Positions 34,850 to 47,290 of a stretch of 64,000 nt of DNA are shown piece by piece. The notes beneath the pieces were generated by a model, which was not told the origin of the DNA, did not search any database, and was given only the letters and a program-made list of their open reading frames with translations. This DNA comes from Magnolia sinica. Lineage: Eukaryota > Streptophyta > Magnoliopsida > Magnoliales > Magnoliaceae. Positions within the stretch are counted from its first letter, which is position 1, and every line of letters starts with the position of its first letter. The position numbers and the translations under genes were made by a program. The stretch spans positions 65,790,001 through 65,854,000 of the forward strand of contig NC_080586.1 of the NCBI RefSeq assembly GCF_029962835.1, read 5' to 3'.

Positions 34850-36705
34850 ACATGGCCACCAGCCTTTTGGGCTATAGACCGAAAACCTCCCACTTTTAAA
34901 CTATTTCCGAGAACCCACTCATAGTTTTCACTGTTAGAGATTAAACCGCTTGCTGTTAGTTTACTGTACGAATGGATTTGTGTATTTTCGTATTGATGGA
35001 ACTGCTCTCACTTTACCGCATTTTGCGATCTCCCTTCGCTGCCTTGGATTCATGGCCGTGCCACCTTAACCCCCAACCGTATGTAGGGCCCACCTTGTCA
35101 TTTGTGAAAAATCCATCCTGTCCATCTGTTTTACCATCTCATTTTAGTGCACGAGCCTAAAAATGCGCCAGATCCAAAGTGCAAAGTGGGACTTATAATG
35201 GCCTCAAGATTCTTCAACGGTAGACGTTCAATTCCCATTGTTTCTTGTCACTTGGCCCATTGGAGTTTAGTATTGGCCTCGTTTTTTGGTCCATGGCATA
35301 AAATGAACTAGAAAATCAGATGGATGGGGTGGATTTGTCGCAAACATCCTGTGGCTCAACGAGTGTTTTAATGGTGAGCTTTTAATCCCCTCTGTTTCAT
35401 GTTCGTGTGACCTACTTGAGCTCTTGATCAGTCTTGTTTTTTATCCCATGCCCTAAAATGAGGTGTCAGAACAAATGGACGAAGTGAATTGGTCACAAAC
35501 ATCATTGTGGGCCTCACTATGGTCGAACAACCTTTGGACTTAATCTGCCTTGTGGCCCACTGGAGCTTGTTATCGGCCCTATGTTTGGGCAGAAGCCATA
35601 AAATAAGCTGAAAAATAGATGGACGGGGTGGATTAGTAAAGAAAATTATCCTGTGGCCTGACGAATATTTTAACGATGGGTGTTTAATTCTCAAATTTTT
35701 ATGTTCATTTGGCCCACTTGAGCTTTAGATCGGCCTCATTTTTGGATCCATATTCTAAAATGAGATGACAAAATAGATGGATGGATTGGATTTGTTACAT
35801 ACATCATGGTGGGCCCCACCTAGGTCGACAAACCCTCCCCTCTCTGAACTTAAATGTCCATCAAACGTCTCGTTTGCCATTGATGGACGTTGATTGTCGT
35901 GCCCACCTAACTTTGACCATTTGTTGGGCCCACCTTGATGTTTGTGAGAAATCCACCCCGTCCATCTGTTTTTCCAGCTCATTTTGGGGTATGCACCAAA
36001 AAATGAAGCAGATTTGGAGCTCAAAATGGCCACACAATGGCCCCAAGAAATTTGGGCCCACAGAACTTTGCCACCTCAATGCAATACCGAGGTTGGTGCT
36101 CGTACATTGTAATCAGAGTCCGTCTGAATTATGATATTAGTGCGGATGAGCACCAAGTACAACACTGATAAATCAATATTGTTCATCCGTTGGGTGGCCT
36201 AAAAAAACAGTTAAAGTAGAAAAATGTCAACTGCACATGCTCATAAGGTAAATATAGCTAGATACATGTGATCGATGTGATTTCGACGATCTAGATCCAT
36301 CACTACCACATGATCTGTGGATGTTAGTTCAAAAGAGATGTCCATGCAATTAGCAACGTTCACGTGTACCGTGCTTATCTTCATGCAGAGACAGAAGTTC
36401 ATGTGGACCCCACCTATCCTCATGTGTCTGCAATCTCTGGGTCAGCTCAAACGGGGACAAAAAGGGCCAGTACTGTCATTTTGCAAAGGTAAAACCAAGG
36501 GAGGGCATGAAATAGTAATATCTATGATTAACCAGGGGTAAAATTTACCTTTCGGTAGTTAACAGCTGCATCTGTCATGCATCTTGTAAGCGGCCCCCCA
36601 AAACGTTTTTGAAATAGGTGGGTGGGTTTTGAGAAATAGTTTAAAAGTAGGAGGATTTCCGTCTATAGCCAAAAAGGCAGGCTGCCATTTGGAAAAATCC
36701 CTATG
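34850..36705. mobile_element. Long-TIR transposon, non-autonomous (copy 1)
   Basis: The left end (ggccttttccacatggccac then ccttttgggctatagaccga and cccacttttaaactatttcc) is matched in inverted order at about 36570-36700 (aatagtttaaaagtaggagg; tctatagccaaaaaggcagg; ccatttggaaaaatccc). TIRs of about 110 bp fit a Mutator-like element. Target duplications are not clear. Inside is an array of the tgtttgtgagaaatccaccc core. There is no transposase. Copy 2 has the same element at about 37860-39730. Confidence 0.6.
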
Positions 36706-37045
36706 AAAAAAACTCTTTTTATGTTAGTTTAACTGCTGATGTAAAATGGTGGTGACCAATCTTTCTCACACATGGCAATGATTTAGAAGTTTCCAAACCA
36801 TCCAAATAGTGGGTCCTATTGTTGATGAAGAATGTCTGTACATAATATCCATATCATATAGTTTTAACCATCTACACAAGGGCCTACACGTGCATGGTTG
36901 AAGATTTATGAGTTTTCTAAATGGTGTGAGACTCACAAAGTCATACTTGCTCAAATGTTTTAAAAAAATGGGTTTCGAAAGAAGGTTTCAAAAGCACTCT
37001 TTCAAATGCCCTAATACCATTGATGACAAGCCATCTTTCCACCAA

Positions 37046-40000
37046 ACTTCCTAGGATACATTCATACAATATTGAGAGATGTGCAAATTGTGGGGCCCAT
37101 TATGATGTATGTATCTTCTCCACGCCGTCCATCCGTCCTGCGAGCCCTAAAACGAGGCATATCTGAAGCTCAAGTGGACCACACCATAGGAAATGATCGG
37201 AATTGAACACCTAAGTTGAAAACGTTTTTGGGGGCTGCAAAAGTTTTGGATCAAGTTAATATATGTATATACCCTTCATACATGTCAGTGTGATCCTAAG
37301 AACATATTGGATGATAAAAACACATCCGTTTCAACGTTGAACGGTGGACATCATTACCCCCCTTCTCTCTTGTGGTGTGGTCTACATGAACTTCCAATCC
37401 ACCTCATTTTTTTGACTCATGCTCTAAAATGTGATGGTAAAACGGATGGACGGTGTGGATCACACACATACATCACTGTGGGACTCTAGGATTTTAACAG
37501 TACCTAATGCCTCTTTATTTCTTGCTTTTGGATGCCTATTTTCCTCTCAAACAAACACCATTCAAAAGCTATAATTAGCTATTTACCCCCATTTATCCAC
37601 ATTTACACCCCCCCTCCCCCTTTTCTCGTGTTGTGTACACTATACATGCAGTAGTGTACGCTATATGGTGGTATCCGGTGTTTTAAATAGCGTTGCTACA
37701 TATTGAGCATAGCTTACACGCTACATGTTGTGAGTAAATAGCGCATTTCTCATGTTGTGTATGCTATACAAGTAGTTGCTTACGCTGTAAGTTCATTAGC
37801 GTGTAGCGTGTAGCGTGCGTAGCTTACGCTGCAGCATACTGCTCATTTTTATTAAAAAGGGCCTTTTCCATATGGCCACCTGCCTTTTGGGCTATGGACC
37901 GAAAACCACCCACTTTTAAACTATTTCCGAGAACCCGCTCATAGTTTTCACTGTTAGAGATTAAACTGCTTGCTGTTAGTTTACTGTACGAATGGATTTG
38001 TGTATTTTCGTATTGATGGAACTGCTCTCACTTTACCGCATTTTGCGATCTCCCTTCGCTGCCTTGGATTCATGGTCGTGCCACCTTAACCCCCAACCGT
38101 ATGTAGGGCCCACCTTGTCCTTTGTGAAAAATCCATCTTGCCCATCTGTTTTACCATCTCATTTTAGTGCACGAGCCTAAAAATGCGCCAAATCCAAAGT
38201 GCAAAGTGGGACTTATAATGGCCCCAAGATTCTTCAATGGTAGACGTTCAATTCCCATTGTTTCTTGTCACTTGGCCCATTGGAGCTTGGTATTGGCCTC
38301 ATTTTTTGGTCCATGGCATAAAATGAACTAGAAAATCAGATGGATGGGGTGGATTTGTCGCAAACATCCTGTGGCTCAACGAGTGTTTTAATGGTGAGCT
38401 TTTAATCCCCTCTGTTTCATGTTCGTGTGACCTACTTGAGCTCTTGATCAGTCTCGTTTTTTATCCCATGCCCTAAAATGAGGTGTCAGAACAAATGGAC
38501 GAAGTGAATTGGTCACAAACATCATTGTGGGCCTCACTATGGTCGAACAACCTTTGGACTTAATCTGCCGTGTGGCCCACTGGAGCTTGTTATTGGCCTT
38601 ATGTTTGGGCAGAAGCCATAAAATAAGATGAAAAATAGATGGACGGGGTGGATTAGTAAAGAAAATTATCCTGTGGCCTGACGAATATTTTAACGATGGG
38701 TGTTTAATTCTCAAATTTTTATGTTCATTTGGCCCACTTGAGCTTTAGATCGGCCTCATTTTTGGATCCATGTTCTAAAATGAGATGACAAAATAGATGG
38801 ATGGATTGGATTTGTTACATACATCATGGTGGGCCCCACCTAGGTCGACAAACCCTCCCCTCTCTGAACTTAAATGTCCATCAAACGTCTCGTTTGCCAT
38901 TGATGGACGTTGATTGTCGTGCCCACCTAACTTTGACCATTTGTTGGGCCCACCTTGATGTTTGTGAGAAATCCACCCCGTCCATCTGTTTTTCTAGCTC
39001 ATTTTAGGGTATGCACCAAAAAATGAAGTAGATTTGGAGCTCAAAATGGCCACACAATGGCCCCAAGAAACTTGGGCCCACAGAACTTTGCCACCTCAAT
39101 GCAATACCGAGGTTGGTGCTCTCTTGTACATTGTAATCAGAGTCCGTTTGAATTATGATATTAGTGTGGATGAGCACCAAGTACAACACTGATAAATCAA
39201 TATTGTTCGTTCATTTGGTGGCCTAAAAAAACAATTAAAGTAGAAAAATGTCAACTGCACATGCTCATAAGGTAAATATAGCTAGATACATGTGATCGAT
39301 GTGATTTTGACAATCTAGATCCATCACTACCACATGATCTATGGATGTTAGTTCAAAAGAGATGTCCATGCAATTAGCAACGTTCACGTGTACCGCGCTT
39401 ATCTTCATGCAGAGACAGAAGTTCATGTGGACCCCACCTATCCTCATGCGTCTGCAATCTCTGGGTCGGCTCAAACGGGGACAAAAAGGGCCAGCATAGT
39501 CATTTTGCAAAGGTAAAACCGAGGGAGGGCATGAAATGGTAATATCTATGATTAACCAGGGGTAAAATTGACCTTTCGGTAGTTAACAGCTGCATCTGTC
39601 AAGCATTTTGTAAGTGGCCCCACAAAACGTTTTTGAAATAGGTGGGTGAGTTTTGGGAAATAGTTTAAAAGTAGGAGGATTTCCGTCTATAGCCAAAAAG
39701 GTGGGCTGCCGTTTGAACAAATCCCTATAAAAAAAACTCTTTTTAGGTTAGTTTAACTGCTGATGTAAAATGGTGGTGACCAATCTTTCTCACACATAGC
39801 AATGATTTAGAAGTTTCCGAACCATCCAAATAGTGGGTTCTATTGTTGATGAAGAATGTCTGTACATAATATCCATATCATATAGTTTTAACCATCTATA
39901 CAAGGGTTTACACGTGCATGGTTGAAGATTTATGAGTTTTCTAAATGGTGTGAAACTCACAAAGTCATACTTGCTCAAATGTTTTACAAAAATGGGTTTC

Positions 40001-40075
40001 AAAAGAAGGTTTCAAAAGCACTCTTTCAAATGCCCTAATACCATTGATGACGAGCCATCTTTCCACCAAACTTCC
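37046..40075 (+). repeat. Tandem duplication, copy 2 (3.03 kb)
   Basis: See copy 1. Its right edge is at about 40075, where ccaccaaacttcct continues into new sequence (atcttcgattctctc). Confidence 0.9.
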
Positions 40076-41236
40076 TATCTTCGATTCTCTCAATCCAGGA
40101 ACCGTTAGAGACAAAAATTTAGGGCATTGATCAGCCATGTGAGATGGTCCAATGGCTGAAGTTTCATGGGCATTGGAGCCCAAACAAAGGAGAACCTTGA
40201 GATTCTCCATTTGAAGTGCACACGGCTGTGGAGCTGAAGATTTGCATTTTTTGATTGATTTAATGTTAAATACAGGTATTTCTTTGAGTCTTTATCTCAG
40301 TTAATAGCTTTTATTTTATTGTGATTGATTTCATATTGATTTCGAGTGCCTTTTGATTTTATTTTCCATTTTTATTTTTCATTTTTGGGGGGTTGGTGTC
40401 GTGAAATATTGTAGAATAAAGGCTTATTCTAGAACCATTTGTGTAGTGTGTACTGGTTGTTCTATGCAGTGTAGTGTGCGGTGTCCATATGATGATGGTG
40501 GTTGTCTTGTTTTCTATGTTATGGCTGTCAATTGTTTTCTCTGGTTGATCGAACCATCATGGGGGCCACCACACAACAGTTGGTTTAAATTAAATATAAA
40601 TAGATTGGCTTTTGATGAGTGATAATTAATAACTTGTTTTGAACGTACTTTTATATGAAAATGGAAGCATTTTTAGGCATTATTTTTTTTAATTTTTAAT
40701 TTTTAATTTTTGGTTTTTATATTTATTCTTAATATTGATCTTTTTCCTATTATTTTAATTAAAAAATAGAGGTATCATGTAGCTTACGCTACACGCTATG
40801 TAGCTTACATTACACGCTATTTGTTTTAGCAAAACCCAACATGGAAATCTGAGTTGGGTTGACACTGCCCAATAGATGGGAGGGAGGGATTGATCTTTGG
40901 CTGTTATAGGAGGATGGGGGGAAGACCTAAAAGGGCTTGGATCGTGGTGGTGAGAAGGGATAGGAAGGCTTGTTCACTTACCAAGTTTTACACCATAGAA
41001 ATGATTAGCAAAAAAGGATTGTAAAGCTGATCCCTAATAACTAAACAAGAATAATGATGATGGTGATGATGGCAATCTCTTTTGTTCCACAACATTCTTC
41101 TTCTTCTTTATTTATTTATTTATTTATTATACATGTCGACTATGTTTCCTTTGAATCTTAGATCTATCCATGTCCCATTCATTGGCTTGGAAGAGGTCCT
41201 GTAATTTTTTTACTTGGATATTGCAGATTGGTGGAT
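40076..41236 (+). promoter_or_regulatory. Upstream region and 5' UTR of MIP3
   Basis: Non-coding. An acceptor-like tract (aatttttttacttggatatt then gcag, ending 41226) lies 10 bp before the ATG, suggesting an intron in the 5' UTR. The upstream part holds a short TAGCGTGTAGC-type repeat (40770-40825) and AT-rich sequence. No TATA box can be fixed. Confidence 0.4.
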
Positions 41237-41287
41237 ATGGAGTCCTCGGTTGATGTAATAAGATCTTGCTTGGATTCCATTCATCAG
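41237..41287 (+). CDS. MIP3: MIP3 (Sec1-family domain protein), exon 1
   Basis: Reads MESSVDVIRSCLDSIHQ, then a GT donor (gtaagc) in phase 0. This matches the N-terminus of plant MIP3 (SVDVI.SC.DSI.Q). MIP3 is a Sec1/Munc18-domain protein that joins MAG2, MIP1 and MIP2 in the plant Dsl1/NRZ-like tether at the ER, where it helps capture Golgi-derived vesicles and supports storage-protein export. This exon is 51 bp. The intron after it is 2,860 bp and contains a LINE 3' end and MITEs. Confidence 0.8.
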
Positions 41288-42259
41288 GTAAGCTTGTGCT
41301 TGTATCATTGTTTTGCCTATTGTTTCTTGGTGTAAGTATAGTCTTTGAAGTTTTCTTTTGTTTCGTAAGGAAAATCATTCCCTGTTGCAATGACAACAAC
41401 TCAATCATCTTTTAGGGTTTTTTTTTTTTGAAAGGCATCTTTGATTATTCTTAGTTCTTGATATTAAAAAAATTTCAGTACAAGTAATGGTGTTTCAGAT
41501 TTCTGATATAGACAGGAATTTATGTGTTATGTGCCAGATGGGTACCTGATTTTTTTTTTATATGAGACCGTTTTTTTTTTTTTTTAAAAAAAATAATTTT
41601 TTGGTGGATGAAGGAAAATGATAATTATCTTTCAAAAAGAAAAGAAAAGATAATTAAGTAGTTTCAGGTTGAACTATAGCACATGTATAGCTCTTGCATT
41701 TGAATTTGGACTCAAACGAAGCATCTAATTTCTTTGTTGAGCTTGAGATTTTTGCAACTGGAGAATTTGGGATGTTCAGCTGTTTTGGTCATGGTTGATA
41801 TGGTTTTTATGTTCTTTCTGTACTCTCTTTCAATTCCCTTATCCTTCTCTGCATTAAACATTTCAAAAAGCCTCTAAGACTAGGAAATAAAAATAAAAGA
41901 TGAAAAGGAAAGAAAAATAATATACTGATGGCCAATAATCTTTAACTCCATCTGTCTTGATGTGTATGCCTTCTTAGGAGGCAAAGGAGACTATAGATCA
42001 GTTCTTCCTTGATTTCGGTTTTCTTCTGGATTAGCAGCTTCTTCTTGGTTCCTTTTGGGGTGTTTTTGCTCATTTTAGCATAACTTGTATCTCTTGTCAC
42101 TTTGGTCCAAGGTTATCTGTAGCATGGTTGATCTGGTATGTGATGTCTCTAATACGGTATGGTAGGGATAAGTCATGTTAGTAGCTCCAGTGCATACTAC
42201 TAAGTATAGCAATATAATCGTTATATATACAAGTGGATTTTGTGATTTATATTTGAAAT

Positions 42260-42590
42260 AATGATCTTCATGGGGTCAGTTTGGAGAAAATGAGGAATTG
42301 CCTATGGAGGATGTCCATCCTCGCCATCTGGTGGTCTGTTTGGGGGGAAAGAAACATGAGGTGTTTTGAAAACTCCTCAAAATCTGCGGAGTCTATTTCA
42401 GCTATGGCTAAGGGTTGTATCATTGAATGGGTGGTCAATGTTCCCATGCTTAAGGACTATGATTTTCGTTTCCTAGGAGGCTAGTGTGGCTGCCCTCTCA
42501 GCAGGTGCTCTATGCTTCTCCTTTCTTTTTGCATTTTCCTTTCTTTTTAATATAAGTTGCAGTTAACCTTCAAAAAAAATAATAATGAAT
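42260..42590 (+). mobile_element. 5'-truncated LINE 3' end
   Basis: The frame at 42281-42484 reads ILAIWWSVWGERNMRCFE and ends at a stop, followed by about 60 bp and an A-rich end (caaaaaaaataataatg). The W..W.ERN.R.F motif is the usual C-terminus of plant L1-type ORF2. The rest of the element is missing, as in most truncated L1 insertions. Confidence 0.7.
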
Positions 42591-42725
42591 GTCATTATTA
42601 TAGATGCTGCATGCATAGAATTATATTATATGTATAGATCATAACATAAATCTGTACATTCTAAATATAAGCTCGCCTTACAACCTAATCAACAATTATA
42701 GGATTGCAATTTTGGGTTGGTAAAC

Positions 42726-43070
42726 ATGGGATCCAGATCGCAGATGACCCATCATCCAGTTATTTTGATTTGGAATGGAAAGCGTGGGGGTTGATGATCT
42801 AGGTAACTTGTAGGCCCCAGAGTCCAACCAATGGGCATTTTAAAGCATCCAATACTGTGTGCTGCAATGGACCATTGTCCACAGTACTCATCAACAATAG
42901 TGACCGTAGGACCACAACTTTGGGTCGAAAAAAAATGAGATCTAGATTGCAAACGACCCATAATCCAGATTGTGTGATTTGGAATGGAAAACATCGGGCG
43001 GTTGGTGATCTAGGTAATTTGTGGGCCCTGCCATTCTATGCTGTGGGCAACAGAGGTCAATAAGCATTTG
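42726..43070 (+). repeat. Diverged tandem pair, ~208-bp unit
   Basis: catgggatccagatcgcaga at 42726 and aatgagatctagattgcaaa at 42934 each start a unit that includes gacccat.atccag, gatttggaatggaaa and tgatctaggtaa.ttgt. About 80-85% alike by eye. No gene. Confidence 0.65.
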
Positions 43071-43399
43071 TCCAGAGTATCCATCAAACTTGTTGACAGG
43101 GTCCTAATTTTTCATTAATTCAACTGAACCCTTGATATGGTCCAGATCTTCAATATGGATGGTTGGATGGTTCAAATCTTCAATCTGGTTAGTTCAATTT
43201 TCTGGATCTTCAATCTGAACTCTTGGATGGGCCTGATCATCAATCTATAAGCAACTGGACCACTTACAGTCTTCTACTGGATGATTGAACAGACCTGCAT
43301 CATATGGATCTCATGAAATTAAAAAAGGCATCTTTAGCTTTAGCCACTTGTCATGTGGTAAGGCTTGCATTTATGCATGGTTCAAATTATCGTGTTTGA

Positions 43400-43750
43400 T
43401 ATCCGTATAGGTGACCACTGATACATGATACGCTATGCACTGTATCGGCCGATACGACCGATTTATTGGGCGTATCAGTGTGGATTTTTACAGGTTAAAA
43501 AAAAATATTGAAAAAATATTATGCACTGTATCCTTGTCTATATTTGTTTTTAATAATTGAAAAACATCATCTGTATTATAAATGAGATTTTGTTTTGTTT
43601 AAGGATTAAGCAAAATATGTATTTTTAATTTTCTTCTCAAGATTTTTCTCTGACACACAATGAGTATCAATTTATCGTATCAACGACGACCAATACACTA
43701 CACATATCGGCCGATATGATACATATTGGCTGATATTTAAAACCATGTTT
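43400..43750. mobile_element. GATAC/CGGCCGATA-type MITE
   Basis: Contains actgtatcggccgatacgac on the left and catatcggccgatatgatac on the right, ending ttaaaaccatg. Related pieces lie at 33260, 56290 and 57920. No coding capacity. Confidence 0.5.
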
Positions 43751-44147
43751 ATATGCAATCTCTGAGACATGCATTTCAAGTTTTGAACATGAGATTACTT
43801 CATTTTTCTTTCACACAAGTTGTTTGGGCAAGATAGCATCGACCTTTTGCAGAGTTTATATACTTGGTTCAAAATATAGTCTTATATGCCTATTTTCTTC
43901 ATCATTTTGAAAGATATGAGTTGTTTTGTACTAATCCAGCCATAAAGATATGGCACTTGAGGTTTCTTTTCTTTTCTTTTCTTTGTAATTTTTTAAAGAC
44001 CATTGTAAAAGCATTAATGTGCATTATGGCATTATGCAAAAGGTCTTATAACATCTGAAAAAAATGACCTTCCTCTTATACACATTGATGCATGCTTTTG
44101 TTGCTCTCGTGTGAGTCTTCACTAAACTCTCTTTTGTTCTTTGTTAG

Positions 44148-44291
44148 ATATCAGACGAGGTTTCAGATGCTACTGTGTATCTAGATGCTGGTTGTTCAGA
44201 GGCCTTCCAATTTCTTGGTGCGTTGCCACTGTTGTTGGAACTTGGAGTGCGTGCTGTTTGCAGCTTGGAGAACATGTCTCCACTTGATGTT
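44148..44291 (+). CDS. MIP3: MIP3, exon 2
   Basis: After an acceptor (tttgttag) it reads ISDEVSDATVYLDAGCSEAF and then QFLGALPLLLELGVRAVCSL, ENMSPLDV, ending before a gtaagt donor, phase 0 on both sides (48 codons). It joins exon 1 in frame. The YLD.GC.(E/D)AFQ..GA.PL.LELG.RAVCSLEN block is the conserved start of MIP3. The expected continuation of the protein (in relatives a segment beginning ADWN) is not found in the following 10.5 kb. Confidence 0.85.
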
Positions 44292-44399
44292 GTAAGTTTT
44301 GATTTCCATTTAAAAACTGGTTGGTGCAAGTGTTGCATATCATGTTCATCCCATTTGTAACAAGGTTTATATAGAATGTAAGTTGCTTGTGCTTGGCAT

Positions 44400-46930
44400 C
44401 CTCAAAAGGTATGCGAGATTTTACAGAGTTGTGGGTCGCCATGAAATTTTAGATTTTCCATTTGAAGGAGGGCCTTTCACTTGGTGTAACCACCAAGCAT
44501 AACCTGTAATGTGTAGGTTTGGACCAGTTCCTAGTGGATAGAGAGTGTGAGAAGCTCTTACCTAATTCCATTTGGACCATCATTCCCACGCCAATATCAG
44601 ATAATAATCCGGTACTGTAGGATAACATCCACTGGGGTCCGAGACCATTCAAATTCGAAAATGAGTGCTTCAGATTCCTGGGTTCTACAATTAGGTGAAG
44701 GATTGGTGGTTGGAAGCTGATGTCGTTGGTTGGGCTGGTTTCGAATTTTGTAAGAATTGCAGATTATTAAAGCTAATTTGAAAGTCTGCTCCATACAATT
44801 ATACAAATTGAAGTTTATTTTGCGTCACATTGAGGAGTTGATAAGGAGGTCTTGGCTAGTATAGGGGACAATGAGAGGAAAGAAAGATTGGAGCTGAGAA
44901 GGGAGTAGAAATTTCTCTCCCGGCAAGAGGAAATTGCGTGGAGGCAAAGGTCTAGAGAGCTGTGGCTGAAAGATGGGGATTAAAACATGGCTTACTTTTG
45001 CAGGATGGCCAATGCCAGGAGGAAGAACACCATCAAGAGCCTATGGGTTAATGGGAATCTACTAGAAGATAAAGAAGAGATCTAGAACAATTTGGTTGGT
45101 TTTTTGAAGTATCTATATTCCAGAAAATCTGTGCAGACCTACATTAGATGGTATTCAATTCAACAGGCTTACTGATGAGGCAGCTTGCAGTCCGGAAAGA
45201 CTGTTCAAATGGAGGAGATTAGAAGGGTGATTGTGGAAATGGACAGAGCTAAAGCGCCAGGCGTGGTGGTTTTTCAATAGGGTTCTTCATATTTTGTTAG
45301 GAGATCATAAAAAACAATTTGATCAATGTGTTCAAGGAATTTTATGAGAGATGCAGGTTGAACAAAAATTCAAACTTTATGCTAATTTGTCTCATTCCAA
45401 AGACACTAGGGGCAGAAGAGGTGCAAGATTTCAGGCCTTTAAGTTTGTTTGGCAGTGTTTATAAAATCATGGCCAAAACACCTGCTAACAGACTGAAGAA
45501 AGTGATGCATCTCTTATCTTCCTCTCCAAGGCGCTTTTGTTGAAGAGTGGCAGATTTTTTCTTAAATTTTAATTACAAATAAATGCATCCATTCAAGGAG
45601 GATTTCGAAGGAGCCGGTGATTGTTTGCAAAGTGGATATTGAAAGGTGTACGATAAAGTTGATTGGGATTTTCTAAGGTTTATGTTGCAGAGGATAGGCT
45701 TCAGAGAAAGATGGATTAGGTGGATGATGGAATGCATTTCCACTGCCTACTTCTTGATTCTTATTAATGGGTTGCCATGTGGATTCTTTGGGAGTTCGAG
45801 AGGTTTAAGGCAAGGAGGTCCGGTGGCGGAAGGTCTTAGCAGTCTCTTTATTAGAGGGCAAAGATGTGGGATGTTAGAACTTGGAAGGATTCATGGTGGG
45901 CAGATTATTGTTCTCGCATCTCCAATTTGCTGATGACACTATGGTGTTTTGCAAGGCCTCCTCAAGGTATGTGGCAAATATTAAGCTTATTCTGAGAAGT
46001 TCTGAAGCGGTCTCGGGTTCAAGTTTAACTTGAGCAAAAGGTTTTTCTGGGGTGGGTATCCCTCATCAAGTCAATAACCTCCAGTTTATTATTCATCATT
46101 ACTCAAAATCCACATTTTGGGTACATTGAAATTTGAAAAGATTCAAAGATAGTTCTTATGGGGAGGTTCATTGGATAAAAAGTTCTACTTGGTTAAATGA
46201 GAGGAAAGGATAAGCATCAGGTGGCCTCGGCATAGGCGGAATGTGAGAGTAAATGTTTGTGGCATTGAGAAATATGGGGCAGCCAATAAAGGGTGGGATC
46301 CAGGATTTAATAGAAGATTCCTGGTGCAAAAGATTTGGAAGTATATTGTCAGTATGGGAGATAGCTCAAGGCAGTGGGGGAAAAGCTTAAGGTTTCAGAT
46401 TTTTGGTTAACTATGAGGAATCAATTCTGTTTTGGGAAGATGTGTGCGTACATAGCAGACTTCTAGCTGTCAGATTCCCTACAGTCTACAGATTGGTCCA
46501 AGAGAGGCATATACCAGTAAAGGACTGTTCTTAATGTGTGGAGGACAGGTTATCCTGGAATAGTCCTTGGAAGAAATTTAATGATGAAGAAGTGGAGTAG
46601 TTTTAGTCCCTTCTCAGCTTGCTTGAAGGGGGTCACTTATCACCTCTCCTTGAAGATGAAAGAATTTGGAAATGGGACTGTTCAGGCAAAATTTCAGCAA
46701 AATCCTTCATTTGCTTATTGAATGCAGCTAAGGTCCAATTTGCTACTCTGTGGAAACCATTGGATTCTCTGGAACATAAAGGTTCGTTTAAAGAGAGGAT
46801 CCACAGTATTTGTGTAGATAGTAGTGTTGGATCAAACACAAGACGTTGCAACATATGGGACAAAATAAATTTAAATTCAATTTTCAGTTTACAATTTCTT
46901 TGTAAACTGAGATTCCTTGTTAAAAATTGT
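44400..46930 (+). pseudogene. Decayed L1-type LINE (ORF2)
   Basis: Broken by many stops and shifts but in order: endonuclease C-terminus (FPFEGGPFTWCNHQA; about 44450-44640, with sequence matching PRP.SDHNPVLLD), a DKAPGPDGF-like site (MDRAKAPG, about 45238), reverse transcriptase (VYDKVDWDFLRFMLQRIGF, LINGLPCGFFGSSRGLRQGG, and the F-A-D-D active site at 45926-45937), then the C-terminal region (about 46600-46790, with KWDCSGKISAKSF). The 5' end of ORF2 and ORF1 are missing. It lies between MIP3 exon 2 and the next MIP3 exon. Confidence 0.8.
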
Positions 46931-47188
46931 TGAAACCAAGGAATGCCAAATTGGTTACATAACGGTAATGGCGTGACTTGTTACAAGATAAGGGTTTGTA
47001 GCGGGCCATCTTGAAAAAAAATGCACTGTAATGGACTGTTAAAACATAACAGCCATTATGGTCCACTGTGACAGCGCAAGGGCACAAGAACCCATTTTCA
47101 GAAAAAAATCCATTTTCCAGAAAAGAAGAGAAAAGAAAAAATTACATTCATCTTCATCTTCTTCTTTCCACTTCTCTTCTACAAGTGG

Positions 47189-47230
<42 letters not shown>

Positions 47231-47290
47231 TTTGAGAAGCATAAGTGGCTTCTTTATGTCCATGTCTTATAATAGTAGAAGGTTTCTAAC
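46931..47290. other. Spacer with TC microsatellite
   Basis: 46960-47060 has ggtaatggcgtgacttgtta and cgggccatcttg words like those near 49090-49330 and 58400-58480 (a gttacggccattac MITE family). A pure TC run of about 36 bp lies at 47190-47225. No gene. Confidence 0.45.

Larger units (their letters stand above)
34011..37045 (+). repeat. Tandem duplication, copy 1 (3.03 kb)
   Basis: Begins acttcctaggatacattcat. The next copy starts with the same words at 37046, an offset of 3,035 bp. The copies stay collinear to the end (ccatctttccaccaa), with scattered substitutions and small indels (for example gcgctagaaaggtttcaatg here against a shorter form at 37321). The content is transposon sequence, not genes. 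The ORFs in it are chance and are shared by both copies. Confidence 0.9.
41288..44147 (+). other. MIP3 intron 1
   Basis: GT (gtaagc) to AG (tttgttag). It holds homopolymer runs near 41418-41600, a LINE 3' fragment (42260-42590), a diverged ~208-bp tandem pair (42726-43070) and a GATAC-rich MITE (43400-43750). Confidence 0.7.

Noticed and set aside
47039-47263. ORF with a run of RERERE
   Set aside because: Translation of the TC microsatellite.
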